Source: Flectonema sp. DT1601 (taxonomy: Eukaryota > Euglenozoa > Diplonemea > Diplonemida > Diplonemidae). From it: DNA of 64,000 bases. Within the stretch, counting starts at the first letter, position 1. Every line of letters starts with the position of its first letter. This document shows positions 45,119 through 57,549 of the stretch, piece by piece. The notes under the pieces were generated by a model. The model was given only the letters and a program-made list of their open reading frames with translations, did not search any database and was not told the DNA's origin. The stretch covers positions 730,053-794,052 of the forward strand of contig OZ025832.1 of the NCBI GenBank assembly GCA_964019425.1. Reading direction: 5' to 3'. Made by a program: the position numbers and the translations under genes.

Positions 45119-46429
45119 ATGCCGTCAGCTTGCAGTCTTGAAATGATATGCGAACCCAACATATCAAATGAAAAGTATTTTGAGTATTTAATAACTGCTT
45201 TGAGTTCTATCGATGAAGAGGATGGAGACTGCGATAAGAAGGAGGCGATGATGAAAGTTATCGCGAGATGTGCGAACAAAGTGCTGAATTTTGCAAAAGA
45301 GAAGAAAGGAAATTTAAAATCAGAACCAGAATTCGTATTGCTGGCTAATAATTTAGTTAAAGAACTGAAGAAGACGGATGATGTTGACTACACGATGAAG
45401 AACACTTTATCATCAGACTTGTACAAGAGATCCCTACTGCGAGTGGCCCTTGTGAGACTCAAAACATGGCTGTCAGCGACACCATTACAACAATCTGAAT
45501 TTAGGAATTGTCTGGTGGCGGAAATTGAAAGATTAGAACATTTGGTTTCTGAAATCCGTGAAAGTGGAACGGAGTCGAGGGATTTGATATTACTTGACGA
45601 CGTTAAATTATATTCAACAGTTGTCTGTTGTTTGGAACCTCCGTATTCTTCAAAATGGGTTTCTGATATCCAAACAGCGATTACTAAATATAAAAACAAC
45701 ATTACTCAAAGTGATCCTCCACAAGAAGTTCCCAAAACACCAGAAACTGAACTGCCACAAACACCAACAAATGCAACATTTCAAACACCAACTTCCAACT
45801 ATCCACTTCGAGCACCAGTCTCTGCAACTCTGATGAGCGATCCACTCAGTCGGTTGGCATCTTTTAAAGAATTTGCCGTGAATGGGAAGAAATGTAATCC
45901 GAGATCATTATCTCAAGCGGGGTTCTATCACACACATGAAAACAATAAAAACACAACAACTTGTTACTCATGTAAGTTAGTAGTCACTTGGGGAAGTGAT
46001 GACGTCGATCCAATGAAGGAACACATTCGATTGATTGAAATACCACCCGACGGAGTTATGAGGAAATGTACATTTCTATCAGAAGGTGATATCAGTAGCA
46101 GGATCGCAGATGTGAACATCATTCCTGATGAGAAGTTTAGTAGCGCTGATGCTCTTCTAACAGACAGCGGACAGGTGCGCAAGAGTGTCGTATTTAATAA
46201 TTCGAAACGACGACTGTTATTTGATTCTCTCGACACTTCTGGGAGTGGTTTTGTTGACCCCTCAAAGTGTCGGGAGATGTGGATGGCATTCGAAACTTTT
46301 GGATGTCCTCAAGACGGGGGAGATGTCTGTCGGATGCTCGACAAGTTTTCTTCTTACGATGGAAATGTGAATCCTGGACTCACCTTCGATGAGTTTTCTG
46401 TGTTGCTAATGCAGAGAGCGAAGGTTTAG
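45119..46429 (+). CDS. BIR domain protein with C-terminal EF-hand pair
   Basis: The 436-residue protein has a helical N-terminal half (1-200), a Pro/Thr linker, then a BIR domain from about 245. It keeps RLASFKEF, the AGFYHTH turn, and the zinc ligands Cys282-x2-Cys285-x16-His302, exactly the BIR spacing. The final Cys is delayed (x14 instead of about x6), at Cys317. C-terminal EF-hand-like segments follow: LFDSLDTSGSGFVDP and a more degenerate LDKFSSYDGN region. BIR proteins act in mitosis (survivin) or inhibit death proteases. Without a RING or caspase-binding context, a division-related or calcium-tuned role is only a guess. The combination with EF-hands is not one known to me. Confidence 0.8.
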   Translation: MPSACSLEMICEPNISNEKYFEYLITALSSIDEEDGDCDKKEAMMKVIARCANKVLNFAKEKKGNLKSEPEFVLLANNLVKELKKTDDVDYTMKNTLSSDLYKRSLLRVALVRLKTWLSATPLQQSEFRNCLVAEIERLEHLVSEIRESGTESRDLILLDDVKLYSTVVCCLEPPYSSKWVSDIQTAITKYKNNITQSDPPQEVPKTPETELPQTPTNATFQTPTSNYPLRAPVSATLMSDPLSRLASFKEFAVNGKKCNPRSLSQAGFYHTHENNKNTTTCYSCKLVVTWGSDDVDPMKEHIRLIEIPPDGVMRKCTFLSEGDISSRIADVNIIPDEKFSSADALLTDSGQVRKSVVFNNSKRRLLFDSLDTSGSGFVDPSKCREMWMAFETFGCPQDGGDVCRMLDKFSSYDGNVNPGLTFDEFSVLLMQRAKV

Positions 46430-46775
46430 CCATCTTGTGGCCATCTTAATGATGTGTGACAGTCCTTTATGTTCTGAGTCACTTCATAATAATACCTTCT
46501 GGTAATCAATTGTTACACCACCAGGTTGGTACCTGTTTGTGTGCTTCACGCACGTTATTATCAGTTTCGCATGGCTACCTTTACAGGTGCCTTCTTCGTA
46601 AAATCGATTTAACATTCTCGGCTTCGATGACTCGACTGGTATTTATAATAATTACATTCCCCTTTCGCAGTTTATAAAAAAGGATTAGTTAATATCACAT
46701 CAAGTAGTAGATAATATTTATTAAATTAATCATTTTCACTACTACAGTTCATAAATCTAAACAATCCCACACACT
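46430..46775. other. Intergenic stretch
   Basis: AT-rich, with no coding signal. ATTTTCACTACTACAG at about 46731-46746 is a clear acceptor-like site about 30 bases before the next start codon. Confidence 0.45.
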
Positions 46776-47702
46776 ATGTCGAATGTGGAACTAAAGCAGA
46801 AGGAGTTGAACTGCGAAGCCAGACTTTGGGCTTTAAAGGAAGCTCTGAAGCAGACTGAAGAAGAACTTCGACTCGTCAGAGAAGGAAGAGGAGAAGATGA
46901 CAAAAGTTCAATCAGTTGCACTATTAAATCTTTTAAACACATCGCTCAGTGTGTGAGAGAAAGCGGAGAGTGGAAGGCACGTCCACAGAGATGCGCTATT
47001 ACCGCAGAGGAAGCAACTCGCGAACTTCTTTCTAAGTTCAGTGCGGAGCAGTTGTCTACATTCCGTGGTGGGAGTAAGAAGTCTACCGGAAAGAAAGTAT
47101 TTCGGCAGTTTGTTAATTCTGAGGCCTCAGTCGAACTTTCGAAGATCTTAGAAGGAGCTCCAATCATCCCACGTGACTCGTCTGTTCTTCACTTGCCATC
47201 AAACCACACCAGTCAGATTCAAGTTGATTTGAATGAGGCTGACCTCCCTGTTACGATAGATATAAGAGGTCATGTTATCGCTGATATTCTAAACAAGCCG
47301 AAAACCTTTCTGGTTGGGAAGTGTATTACGAAGAAGAGAAATGAAGAGAGAAGCACTTTAATTAACATTCACCCGGATGATGTGGGTGCCATACTAAAGA
47401 GTTGCGAACCAGTTTTAGTTGACAGTGGAACTGAATGTTTCTTTACTTACAAATGGAACTGTGTAACAGTAACTGTTAGACAATGTGGTTCTAGTTACCA
47501 ATGTGATGAAGATGATGATGACAAGTCTTGGACTCCGAGTGGGAAGTCGGGCTCTACTGAAAGCAACGATCCAAACAACAACACACGTTCTAGTAATGAT
47601 GAACTGATGTCACGTTGGGAAGCTTCAATCCTCACACCTCCAAAGAAGAACTTTAGTGATGAAGACGACTTGTCTTCACCTCCACCACTTTGTCTCGTTT
47701 AG
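46776..47702 (+). CDS. Unrecognised protein with N-terminal coiled coil
   Basis: The 308-residue protein begins with a heptad-like coiled coil (about 3-45, LKQKELNCEARLWALKEALK). A helical region rich in charged residues follows to about 130, then an all-beta-looking middle (VTIDIRGHVIADIL, STLINIHPDDVGAILK). The last 70 residues are acidic, Ser/Asn-rich and likely disordered. No family could be assigned. Codon use and spacing match the other plus-strand genes, and the frame is clean from the first ATG to TAG, so it is probably a real gene. Confidence 0.65.
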   Translation: MSNVELKQKELNCEARLWALKEALKQTEEELRLVREGRGEDDKSSISCTIKSFKHIAQCVRESGEWKARPQRCAITAEEATRELLSKFSAEQLSTFRGGSKKSTGKKVFRQFVNSEASVELSKILEGAPIIPRDSSVLHLPSNHTSQIQVDLNEADLPVTIDIRGHVIADILNKPKTFLVGKCITKKRNEERSTLINIHPDDVGAILKSCEPVLVDSGTECFFTYKWNCVTVTVRQCGSSYQCDEDDDDKSWTPSGKSGSTESNDPNNNTRSSNDELMSRWEASILTPPKKNFSDEDDLSSPPPLCLV

Positions 47703-48702
47703 AAAATCAAACAGATTCAAATAAACTTTCAGCAGAAGTTTTTATTTATTTATCAAACTTTCTGTGGATTGTCCTTCATTCTCTGAAGGGGGAAAAAAAA
47801 AAAAAAAAAAAAAAATACAATCCCCGTGGCAAGGGTTCATCTACCCACATTGTTTTCAAACAAAAAAACAGGAATTCATTTCTATTTACTCTTTTCTATC
47901 CCACTTGTGACGAGGAATTGATTTCGTTCGCACATTAAAAGATTTACAATTCCCAGCGCAAAGAATATTCCCTCCCTTCCTTTTTATTATTTAATCTTAC
48001 ATTCAACTAAATTTTTTTTTTTTTTAATATTAGTCCTTGTATCCATATTGTACTTATTGGAAGGTACTTTTTGTTTACTTCGAACAAAACAAGCAGTCAC
48101 CCGATTACGGTTTCGGGTTGGACTTGGTGCCAGTTACCCATACTCATAGTTTGCATGGCTTTGTTGTTTTTGTTTGCTTCATCAGAAATCTATTATTGTT
48201 GTTTATTATTTTCCCTCCTTTTTTTTTTTCTTTTCCCCCCTTTTTTCCTTGTGAGTAATTTTGGTTCAGACAAAAAGGATCCAATGAAATGGATTCGCTG
48301 ACTTACTATCGCTGTGCTCTTTGTGAGGTTTTGATTAAGTGGAGTGCTGCTACGATCGAGTAGCACATGTTGTGTTGTCCGTTGCAAACATTCCAACCAC
48401 AATTGGGATTCTCAATTATCGCACGCTGTGTGAACTTTAATTGAGGCGACAGTTAATAACCGTTGGTCATTTTGTTCACTTTCTTCCAACAACGGAAATA
48501 TTCTTTTGATTTCACTCCCCTATTTTCGGAAGATTACTTAAACGTTGTGACTCTTCCAGTTAGTTGGAGTCCTAAATATTATTTGGGCAGCATGTTCTTC
48601 TTAAAGCTATGTATGCGCAAGAGGGCAAAGTTCTTTATCGGTGCACGTTTGTGAATGTCTTCGATCCTACGGGAAAGCTGCTATCCAAATGTTGTATTAA
48701 TG

Positions 48703-48837
48703 CAGTGCCACCCCCGCAGTGCCACCCCCGCAGTGCCACCCCCGCAGTGCCACCCCCGCAGTGCCACCCCCGCAGTGCCACCCCCGCAGTGCCACCCCCG
48801 CAGTGCCACCCCCGCAGTGCCACCCCCGCAGTGCCAC
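48703..48837. repeat. 14-bp tandem repeat, about 9.6 copies
   Basis: The unit is CAGTGCCACCCCCG, perfectly repeated nine times plus nine bases. It is C-rich in a very AT-rich setting, and no frame on either strand has a stop within it, which is why long open frames cross it. These frames are not genes. The G-rich strand (CGGGGGTGGCACTG) could form unusual structures. Confidence 0.95.
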
Positions 48838-49883
48838 TTGTAGCAACAAACTCTCAGATTGCGTAGGTTGATATTTGGAAAGATAATCCAAAGTTAACAA
48901 CAAGTGTATGGAGTAATATCACGTGGTGGAGATCTTCTTGTGAATTAGTCCAGGCTATTTACTGCTGAAAAATGAATCATTAGTTGCGAATAAACCACTT
49001 GGTTGCGAATGTACCGCCGGTTACAAATAAACTATTGATTGGTAGTTACCAGTTCATAGATGCGATGAAGTCGAGGGTTCGCAACCAGCAGGAAATTAGC
49101 AGTTCTTGGCAGACATCAATTCGCTTTGTGGTTTACTGTTTTAGAATAACTGCTGCTAATTTCTTTTTTCTTTTAAAGAACACTCCCGTTCAACAATTTA
49201 TGATTACTTTTTCCATCTCCCCTAACTCTGAATAAACATTAGTTGTTGTGAATCATATTTGATAAATATAAGGCTATCTGCAAACTTTATAAAATAGAAA
49301 ATTATTACTCCCCGAGAAACGTTGCTGAGTCTATCCTTTCTTTCTCACTCTTTTTTCCTTCAGCGTGGCTCAGTCTTCTGAGCGGTTTGTCTCCGCAGTC
49401 AAGAACGTAACCAGATACTTTTGAAAGAGGGGAATTTCCCCGCTTCCTGATTTATCCTTTGAATATTATCAAAAGAAATAGTTCGCTTGAGGTAGCAGTG
49501 AGATTTTATGAAAGGTATATTGCGAGTTCTCTTTTTTTTTTTTCGTTTTTTTTTTTTTTTTTATATAGGTTTTGTCTTTTCTCAATTACTCAACGAAAAT
49601 ACTTTTTACCCGCTGGGTAGAACTGATAAGGTACAGCAACCTTCGAATATTATATTAAAAGGTTGGCACCTTCACACGAATTGATCTCAGGTCGCAGGTG
49701 CTATGTTCCCGCAACTTGAGTCATCTTTATAAGCCAATCGAGCTCTTGTAGTTTACTTCGCATGTCCTGAGCGAAGTGGTGACGTTGGTTACTGATAACC
49801 CTTCTGTTGTTAATAATCTAAAGAGGTGGGGGAATTTGTTGTGCCTTATCAGGTCTCCCAGAATTGTTTAATTAGAAGGAGGG

Positions 49884-49914
<31 letters not shown>

Positions 49915-50959
49915 GGTATCGTTCGATACTTTTGTTTTAATAAAATATAATATTCGTTAATATGTATCTTAAACAGAAATGATATATCAGATACCCGAAA
50001 AAAAAAAAAAAAAAACTCGATTCATCTTATGGACGGTTCATTTTCTAAAATCGATGTTGCTTCGAACCATCACCGAGAACTGTTGCCCAAGTGATCTTAA
50101 AAATTAATATTTTTGAATTTTTGAATTTTTTTTTTTTTTTTTTTTTTTTTTTTGTGTAAGTTCTCCAGGCAATGTTGAAATTGAATCAGCTTTTGTCTTT
50201 TTGGAAGAATCTTTCGTTTCGAACAATACTATTTTACATAGAGCTGCCTGTTTCCTTTCCGCACTGGCCGCTCAATTTTTTTATTCCCCTCGATCAAGTC
50301 TTTGTAAGAATTCTTATGCACTTAAGTTAAGGAGCAGTAGTCCCATAGAGAAAAGCGAAGCCTATTAGAAATCCTCGGAAGTACTTTGGTAAAGAATGAT
50401 ATTAATAGAAAACAGATCAGAAGGCAACCAAGTAGTTCAACAGCCTGAGTGTCGCGTTGTAATGTAATTGTAATTTTTCTTTCTCTTGTTGTGGTTGCCT
50501 TTACTGTTTTCTTCGAGAGACGAATACCAAATTGGCAACTTAATCAGCTGCCAAGCGTTGTTTCCATTCTTAAAACTTTTGGATTTCTTATTCTTTTTCA
50601 CTTCCATTTAACGCTTTTCCCCTCAAGTCCCGTATAATTTTATTTCCCTTTGTTTATTTATTTCTTATTTGTTACGTAATAGTTTTTTTTTTTTTATTTA
50701 TTTATTTGTTCGTTTAAAAATTTTGTAGAAAGAAAAAAAAAAAAAAAAAATGTAATCAAAAAAAAAGAATAATAATATAAATATACATATTACACTCATA
50801 TCGCTGTGAGTTCTCTTAGCAGAGAAATGTTGAAGTTCCCTTCCCAAATTCCGTGTAAGAAGTTGGTGTTCTTTCGGAAGAGCACCACCTGAGAACTCGA
50901 CACTTGTCTAGTTCGCTGACTACTATCAGCTTTACTCTGTCACATTCTCGCGAAAAAAG

Positions 50960-50992
<33 letters not shown>

Positions 50993-52176
50993 ACCACGTT
51001 TTCTTCTGAAGCCGCAGGTTTCGTGAACTGCCTCGGAGGCTAGCAACAGACGGTCCAGTCTAGATGTTGATGTTGCTTTGCGAGGTAGAACGCTTTTCCT
51101 GGTCGCACAGATCAATCCAAAATTGAAGTGAAATAAACTAAATTTCTCTATTGTATACCAGCGGCAAGAAACAAAAAAAAATATATTAAAAAAAAAAAAA
51201 AAAAAAAAAGAACTCGGTGGCTGTGTGTGTTTTTACAAAACAATAAAAGGAAAAAGACGACAAAGTGAGACCAACAATTTTACTATAGAACAACAGCGTG
51301 TTGTGATTGACTATGAAAACGACTGCTTAGGTACACATCCAGTCCGACTAAGTAGCTGTTTTTATTAATGATGTGTGTAGCTTCCCATGTTAGAACGTGA
51401 CGTGAATCATTCTGGTGCTCACCGCGAGATAATAAAGAAAACGAAAACCTTAATTATGGGAGTTATCAGGTCAACGTTCCTTTATAATTCCGATTATAGC
51501 ACTCAGTTAATCGTTCATTAGACACGATGACTGATTCTTTACTTCGTTAGGAGCTGTTTCTCATTTTTTAAAGAAGAAGAAGAAAATATACTGTTTACTG
51601 TTTAATTTCATCTTACGCTGATTGTTTACCCTTTTGATGTGTATGTTCAGAAACGACATTTTTGCTTGTCAGTTCTTTGCTAACCTTGAGTTGAGTCATT
51701 TTTTATTTATTTATTTCTGTTGTTAAATCTGATCTCAAACGGGGGGGTCGCATGATGAGGTGAACACGAATAACAACAACAAAGAATAGAACAACAAGAA
51801 AGAAAAAAAAAAAAACGTTTTCTGTGAGATTACGGCTGCTGTTTCACTTCCTCCTCAGGTTGCGGAAGTTATTTCTTTTGAGCCATTCTTTTGAATGATC
51901 GCATTCGGTTCACGCAATTCAATAATGTAGACAGTTACTTATCAAATATACAACTCTTAGTCGGGCGTCAGTGGATGTTGTTGTCGAATGTATAAAAGAC
52001 AAATCTGTGCAGCATTCTTCCAAGCGTCTTTTCTTTTTAAAAAAAGAATTTAAAAATGCAGTTTAACCGAGAAATGTTTGCTTTGTAAGACAGGTATTCC
52101 CCCAAAGAATGATTTCTGTTTATTTCTTTTAAATATTTATCTTTTATGAATCAAAATGGTCGACAACGAACACACT

Positions 52177-52202
52177 CAATTAGGTGCCACAGCACCTAAT
52201 TG
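52177..52202. other. Perfect 11-bp inverted repeat
   Basis: CAATTAGGTGC and GCACCTAATTG flank a CACA loop. No gene is adjacent. Candidates are an RNA hairpin, a protein-binding palindrome or a mobile-element remnant; the sequence alone does not decide. Confidence 0.55.
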
Positions 52203-53704
52203 TTGTAGTTGTTCCCCAACGACTGTGTGAAAGATTAAGTGGTTCGTTTTCTTCTTTTTTATTTCCTCTATTCTTCTTTATCAGAATTTAATCATTTTTA
52301 ACACGTGGCCTAGGTCACTGTCAGGGTCGCAATATAATTTCTAAGCACTGCGGAACTCGTAGCGACAAGCACTCCATTTTTGAGCGAGGTTTGTCTGTCA
52401 GAGTTGGTTAATTAAGGTGGTGATGTTATAATGTTTTAAGTTTCCCATCAGTTAGTCAGGTTAGGCTCAAGCCACTGATACGTTGTTTGGGGCTTTCTCT
52501 CACCTTCCTTTATTCTGAGCAAATTGAAACCATTAGTTCACGCGGCTCGTTAAAAGCTGAGCAGCTTCTGAACTTCGCTTACAGTTCACTCTTATTTACG
52601 TTACGTTTTGTCAACTAAATCAATCGTCAATAAATATCAAAATCATTGACTTTGAGTAGCAAAAGAACCCGATGGTTCCCAAACGTTTTCTATTCAGAAG
52701 TAGTCTTACTTGTCAGCATTAAAAGATTTCAACCAACACAGTTGACTTCAATTTTTACTGAAAAAGATATGTTGTTTTGTTCATTTTATCGCTAATTGTT
52801 ACGCAGCGATCTACTTGACGTCCCACGATTGTTTAATATCAGCGATCCAGATCTTTTATGGGTCTGGTTCTGTACCCTTTTCCCCTTGAAGACCTGTAGT
52901 TGTCTTCTTACTAACGTAAAACTGATTAAGGAGAAAGAATGTGACTCGGTTACGTCTTCGAGACTGCTGTTGTTTTAATTGTGTTTGTGTTTACTAAAAT
53001 GACTAAATAAAAGATCATGAATGTGTTACGACAGCGACGTCGATTGATGATGATCGGACCACTAAATCTGTTTTTTTCAAACTTCATTTTTTTTAAAAAA
53101 TAAAAATAAAAGAAAAGATTCGCTCAGACTTGAAAGCTTATCTTTTGAAGAAGAGATTTGATTCTCAACACAATCTGCTCGTCGTGGAATATGTTTTTTA
53201 TGTTGTTTTTTTTATAATATTTACTACCCGTATCCATCCTCTTACTTCCTTCCCAAACTTTTTTTTCTTTCTTTTTTTGACTAGCCATGCCACGGGGATA
53301 CAAAAAAAGATACAAAAAAAAACATGAGCGCAGAGCTTTGGTAGTTCAGAAATGTCTTTACGAACTAATAATAATAGATGTTGGGGTGTTTTATGGAACA
53401 GCGGAGCAATTGTGTTCTTATAACTTTTTTTTAATTTTTTTTTTTAATATTTTGAATTTAGTGAAGCCGTATGAGAACAAAAATTTCATAATTCTTTTCC
53501 AAATCTTTGGATTTCTATTCGTTTCGAAGAAAAGTAAAAAAGCTTTTCGTCTGCAAATCATTTTTCAGCATAAAAAATAATTTTGGATTTCAAACTTTTT
53601 TTCTTTTCAGACGAAATATCATTTCCAGTACTTTGGTCACAAGGGCTAATGTTATTCTCATTCTGATAAGCCTTCCTTGAGTTGAGTAGGCTGAATAGTA
53701 CCTT

Positions 53705-53749
53705 GGATGTCGGTTGTTTGGATGTCGGTTGTTTGGATGTCGGTTGTTT
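53705..53749. repeat. 15-bp unit in three perfect tandem copies
   Basis: GGATGTCGGTTGTTT is repeated three times without mismatch inside the gene desert. It makes a Lys-Gln-Pro-Thr-Ser repeat if read on the minus strand, but no gene is supported. Confidence 0.9.
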
Positions 53750-54682
53750 ATGATTCGTTCTTTTCATTATTTCCTTCCTTTTCCCGTTCCTTTTTTTATA
53801 AAATATAATATTATGTAAAAAAAAAAAATCACTTTTTGTTCTTTCGAATCTTTTAAAGAGAACAACTGAGACGCTTCATTTGATGTTCTGTTTTGTACAG
53901 TCTATTCCAATGCGAAAGGGCAATGGAAAATGATAAAATTTCAAAAATGATAAATACTAATGTGTGCATTAGGTTGGTTAAGTAGCGCTGCATCACTTCA
54001 ATAGTGTTAGTATCAGTGCGATGTCTCCACTTTGTAGTTTTGAAAAAAAAAAAAAAAAAAGGAAATCTTTTAAACACTCTTGTTGAGTTGACACAAAAAA
54101 AGCAGACTACTATTAAGTCTGTTTGTTAGTTTGTCTTTATGCATTTTAGAAAGACTGATAAATACTGTTCTAAGATACAGAAGGCAGCTTAATAAAGTTG
54201 GGGTTTTTACATATCTTTCAACCTTTCAGCTTTTTTTTATTTTTATTTTTTTTTTTTTTTACCGAGGATGAAATTGACATGTGGTTCTGCGGTATGGAAA
54301 GTACTTTCTTATGGAGAAGGTAGGCGTCTTATTTATATTCGAATTACTTTCAGGAGACGATATTGCAGTCGGGTGTAAACTGTTCGATATTAGTTGCTGC
54401 GCAGCTAAAGTTTCACGGCGGGTCAGTTCAGGCAAATTTTATTTTGTGTGTGCCTTCGCGTTAAATTGTTAAATGTTCTTTTTATTTATTTATCCCTTTT
54501 TTTTTAAGAAATTCTGTTTTTCACCAACGTTTTTAGTCGGGCGTGTCGAGTATGTCAGATTTAGTTGAACTTGTTACCTTTTCCCCCCTTCTTTTGGTTG
54601 AAAAAAACGGCTATAACATTTTTGCCGCCCATTCAGTCTTTAAGTCTTGTCTTTCCCCCTTTTTTTTCCCCCCTCTATGGCG

Positions 54683-54780
54683 ACTACAAATATTTTTCAG
54701 TCAAGTACTTGATATTAATTTTGTTTTTAATACCTAAACTTGTTACTGTTTTTACATTGTCAAAGTTTCACCCCTCTCTA
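54683..54780. repeat. Distant copy of the 5.5-kb dispersed repeat
   Basis: GACTACAAATATTTTTCAGTC, the AGTACTTGATATTA segment and the TGTCAAAGTTTCACCCCTC segment appear in the same order as at 5615-5710. The CTATGGCG motif flanks both ends of this copy. Confidence 0.5.
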
Positions 54781-57549
54781 TGGCGGTTTGTGTTCTCTTG
54801 GTTGCTCGGCTTTTTTATTTTATTTCATTTACTGATTATCAAACGTCAGAAAAAATCTTTTTTTTTTTTTTTTTTTTTTTTTTTTATTTTCCATAAAAAA
54901 AACGAAACAGCTGGCTACATGTTAATTGTCACTGACGGGTAGACTTCCGAAATCTCATATATTTACCGCCCCCCTTTCCTTTCCTATGCGTTCAAAATAT
55001 TCTTTTCAAGGGAAGGGGGGGTGATGAGTTTGTAGGTATTTTATCTTCCTTTTTTATTGTTTTTAGTCAGGTTGATGATATATTTTTTTTTTTTGGATTT
55101 ATTTTCTCAATTTCCGCGTAAGGGAGTTAATGAATTCCGAGTTCACAATAAAAATCCAGTACAGTTGGATATCTAATTTTTCAGCTGATTTATTTTCTCA
55201 TTCATTTGAATTGACCAAAAAAAAAAAAAAAAAAAATAATATTTTAGTTTCTGCGACTGTAGAAGGTGTCGTATTTGAGAATAGGATTTGAAAAAAAAAA
55301 AAAAAAAAAACACTCAATTTTATTTTTTATTTTTTTTGTTTAATTCTTCACATATTTCATAGGAGAGTAGCAGCATCAGAAGAGCGCCCCATGTTCGTTG
55401 TGTCGTCGCAACGTATTAAATTGGTGAATTTCAATTTTTTCTGCTGCAAAAAAAAGCAAATGAGTGCCGTATTTGGATTTCCTGCTTCCTATGGAAGGAG
55501 GCAACTCGCTTTACAGTTCTCTGCAAAGAGCAACACCATTCTAACACATTTATATATATCAGTCTTCAAAAAAACAACTAACAAATCAGAATGATCGTTT
55601 TGTAAGTTGGCAATTTGCGAATTAAGAAAAAGAAAAAAAAAGAAGAAAAAAAAAAAGCACATATTTCTTCTGATCATTCTAATTCGTCAAGCTCTCTTCA
55701 GGTGCTAATACACTAAGCAAATTACTGACTTGTGTAGCATATTATGTTCCCGATTTTAATTTTTTTTTTTTTTTTTTTTTTTGTTGTTGATATACTTTAT
55801 TAAATTGTTAATCAGGTTATTCACTTGTTGTCTTTTCGTTTCTTTGTTGTCGAAAGAAATAGTGTTATTTTTTTTTTTTAAAGCCTGTTTTTTCTTTTTT
55901 TTTCATCTTGCTGACTGTTGGTATGGTAAGCCACAAGAGTTGTCAACCTTTAGTTCGACTACGTTGATTCATAAAAAAGAATATCTAAATTTTACCAATT
56001 TAATATTGTTGCTTACCGTTGTCTAGCTAATTGTCACGTTGTTCTTTCCTCTTTTTTTTTGCTTCCTCACCTTTCGTTCTCCCTGTGTGTTGTTCTTTTT
56101 TTTCTTCTTTTTTTTTTTTTTTTCTTCCATCTGATAAATAATAACACTTTGCTCTCCCTAAAAGGATTCGTGCAGGAAGAAAGCAACTATTCAATTTCAT
56201 TTACTACTGCAAAGAACTTTTCTTTTTTCTTTTAAATTGTAAAAGTAACGGACAGCAGATGTTCCCCTTTCTCCTTCTGTTACTCAAACTAATGTTTTCG
56301 GCAACAATCTAATTCTCATGTTTGGGTGCTGTCATCTAGCTATTGTAACAACAGTACAACTTGGAATAGTTAGCCGATTGAAAATAAAAAACTGTATGGC
56401 TGTCTCAGCAAATAAAATAATTGTCACAAAGGGTGTTTGACTGAAGAAGAAAAAACCTTTTCAGGTTTCTCACTTGTGAGTTCCGTTCTTTACATGAAAG
56501 TCAGTCGAGAGGTGTTGTCGTCCAAAGAGGAACCTTCCTTAATAGGACAAGCAGGGTATCGAAAACTTGCTAACCAGAAGTTGTGGTGTTGCTTAGCTTA
56601 GTTGGGTTAGTGGACACGTTGAAGTTGAGATCTATTGAAACTCTGAAAGATTACAACTGTTATTGTGTTCAGTCATCCAAGTGAAGGAGGAGCTACGTGA
56701 TGCTTACTTTTGTTATTGTCTCTCTTGAGGTCCTTTTGTTGACATATATTTCTCCAACATAGCAGCTCCCTGAAAGAATATTTCATTTCATTTTTTGCCA
56801 AACCCATTTTCTGGTTATTTTTTCATACTGCCAACCCTCGTACCTTAATGTTTGCTCGCCTTTATTTTTTTTTAATTCCTTTCTTCCAGCGCCTTTACTT
56901 GTGCAGGGACAGTCGGATTTAGTATCATTACTTGTCAACTATTTAACAATTCTATTTCGCAAGGAAACAAGCAAATGGCAGACTGATATACGGGACAGAG
57001 CTATTGCGTCGAGAGAGGAGATCTCAACAGGAGATATAAGCTGAATTTGTATTTGTATTTGTATCTTGTCTTGTGTTGTGTTATTTGGTGGGAATGTTTA
57101 AGAAAGAAAGTTAAGAAGAGAGAAGGCAGATGATGGAAAGGCGCTAACGTACCTACACGTACATAAGTGGCAATGGTGGCAACACGTCACTGGTTTCCTC
57201 AGATCGATCTCGTCTTCATTTCTCGGCTTTCTGAGTCGGTTCTGTCGAGTTGGAAGCAAGCTGTACTCGAACTTCGTGTAATTCACAGCAATGCAAGTTC
57301 CGCGTACTTCGTGTTTTCCGTGTCTTACTTAGGACAATTACTTGGTGACGTACGAAATTTTTTGCATTTTGATTGAAATTTTATTGTTTTTTTTTTAGTT
57401 GACTGATGAATGCTAACTAACTAGTTTTTTGATTGAATTGATTACTATTAATAACTAATTCTTCGTATAGAAACTACAAAAATGAACAATGACAAAATTA
57501 ATACTTTTCTTTTACTTATCTCTATTTTTTACGCCTTTCGCGCCTTTAC

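Noticed and set aside
48609-48903. Several overlapping frames on both strands with Pro/His/Arg or Gly/Trp/His repeats
   Set aside because: They are translations of the 14-bp tandem array, which has no stop in any frame.
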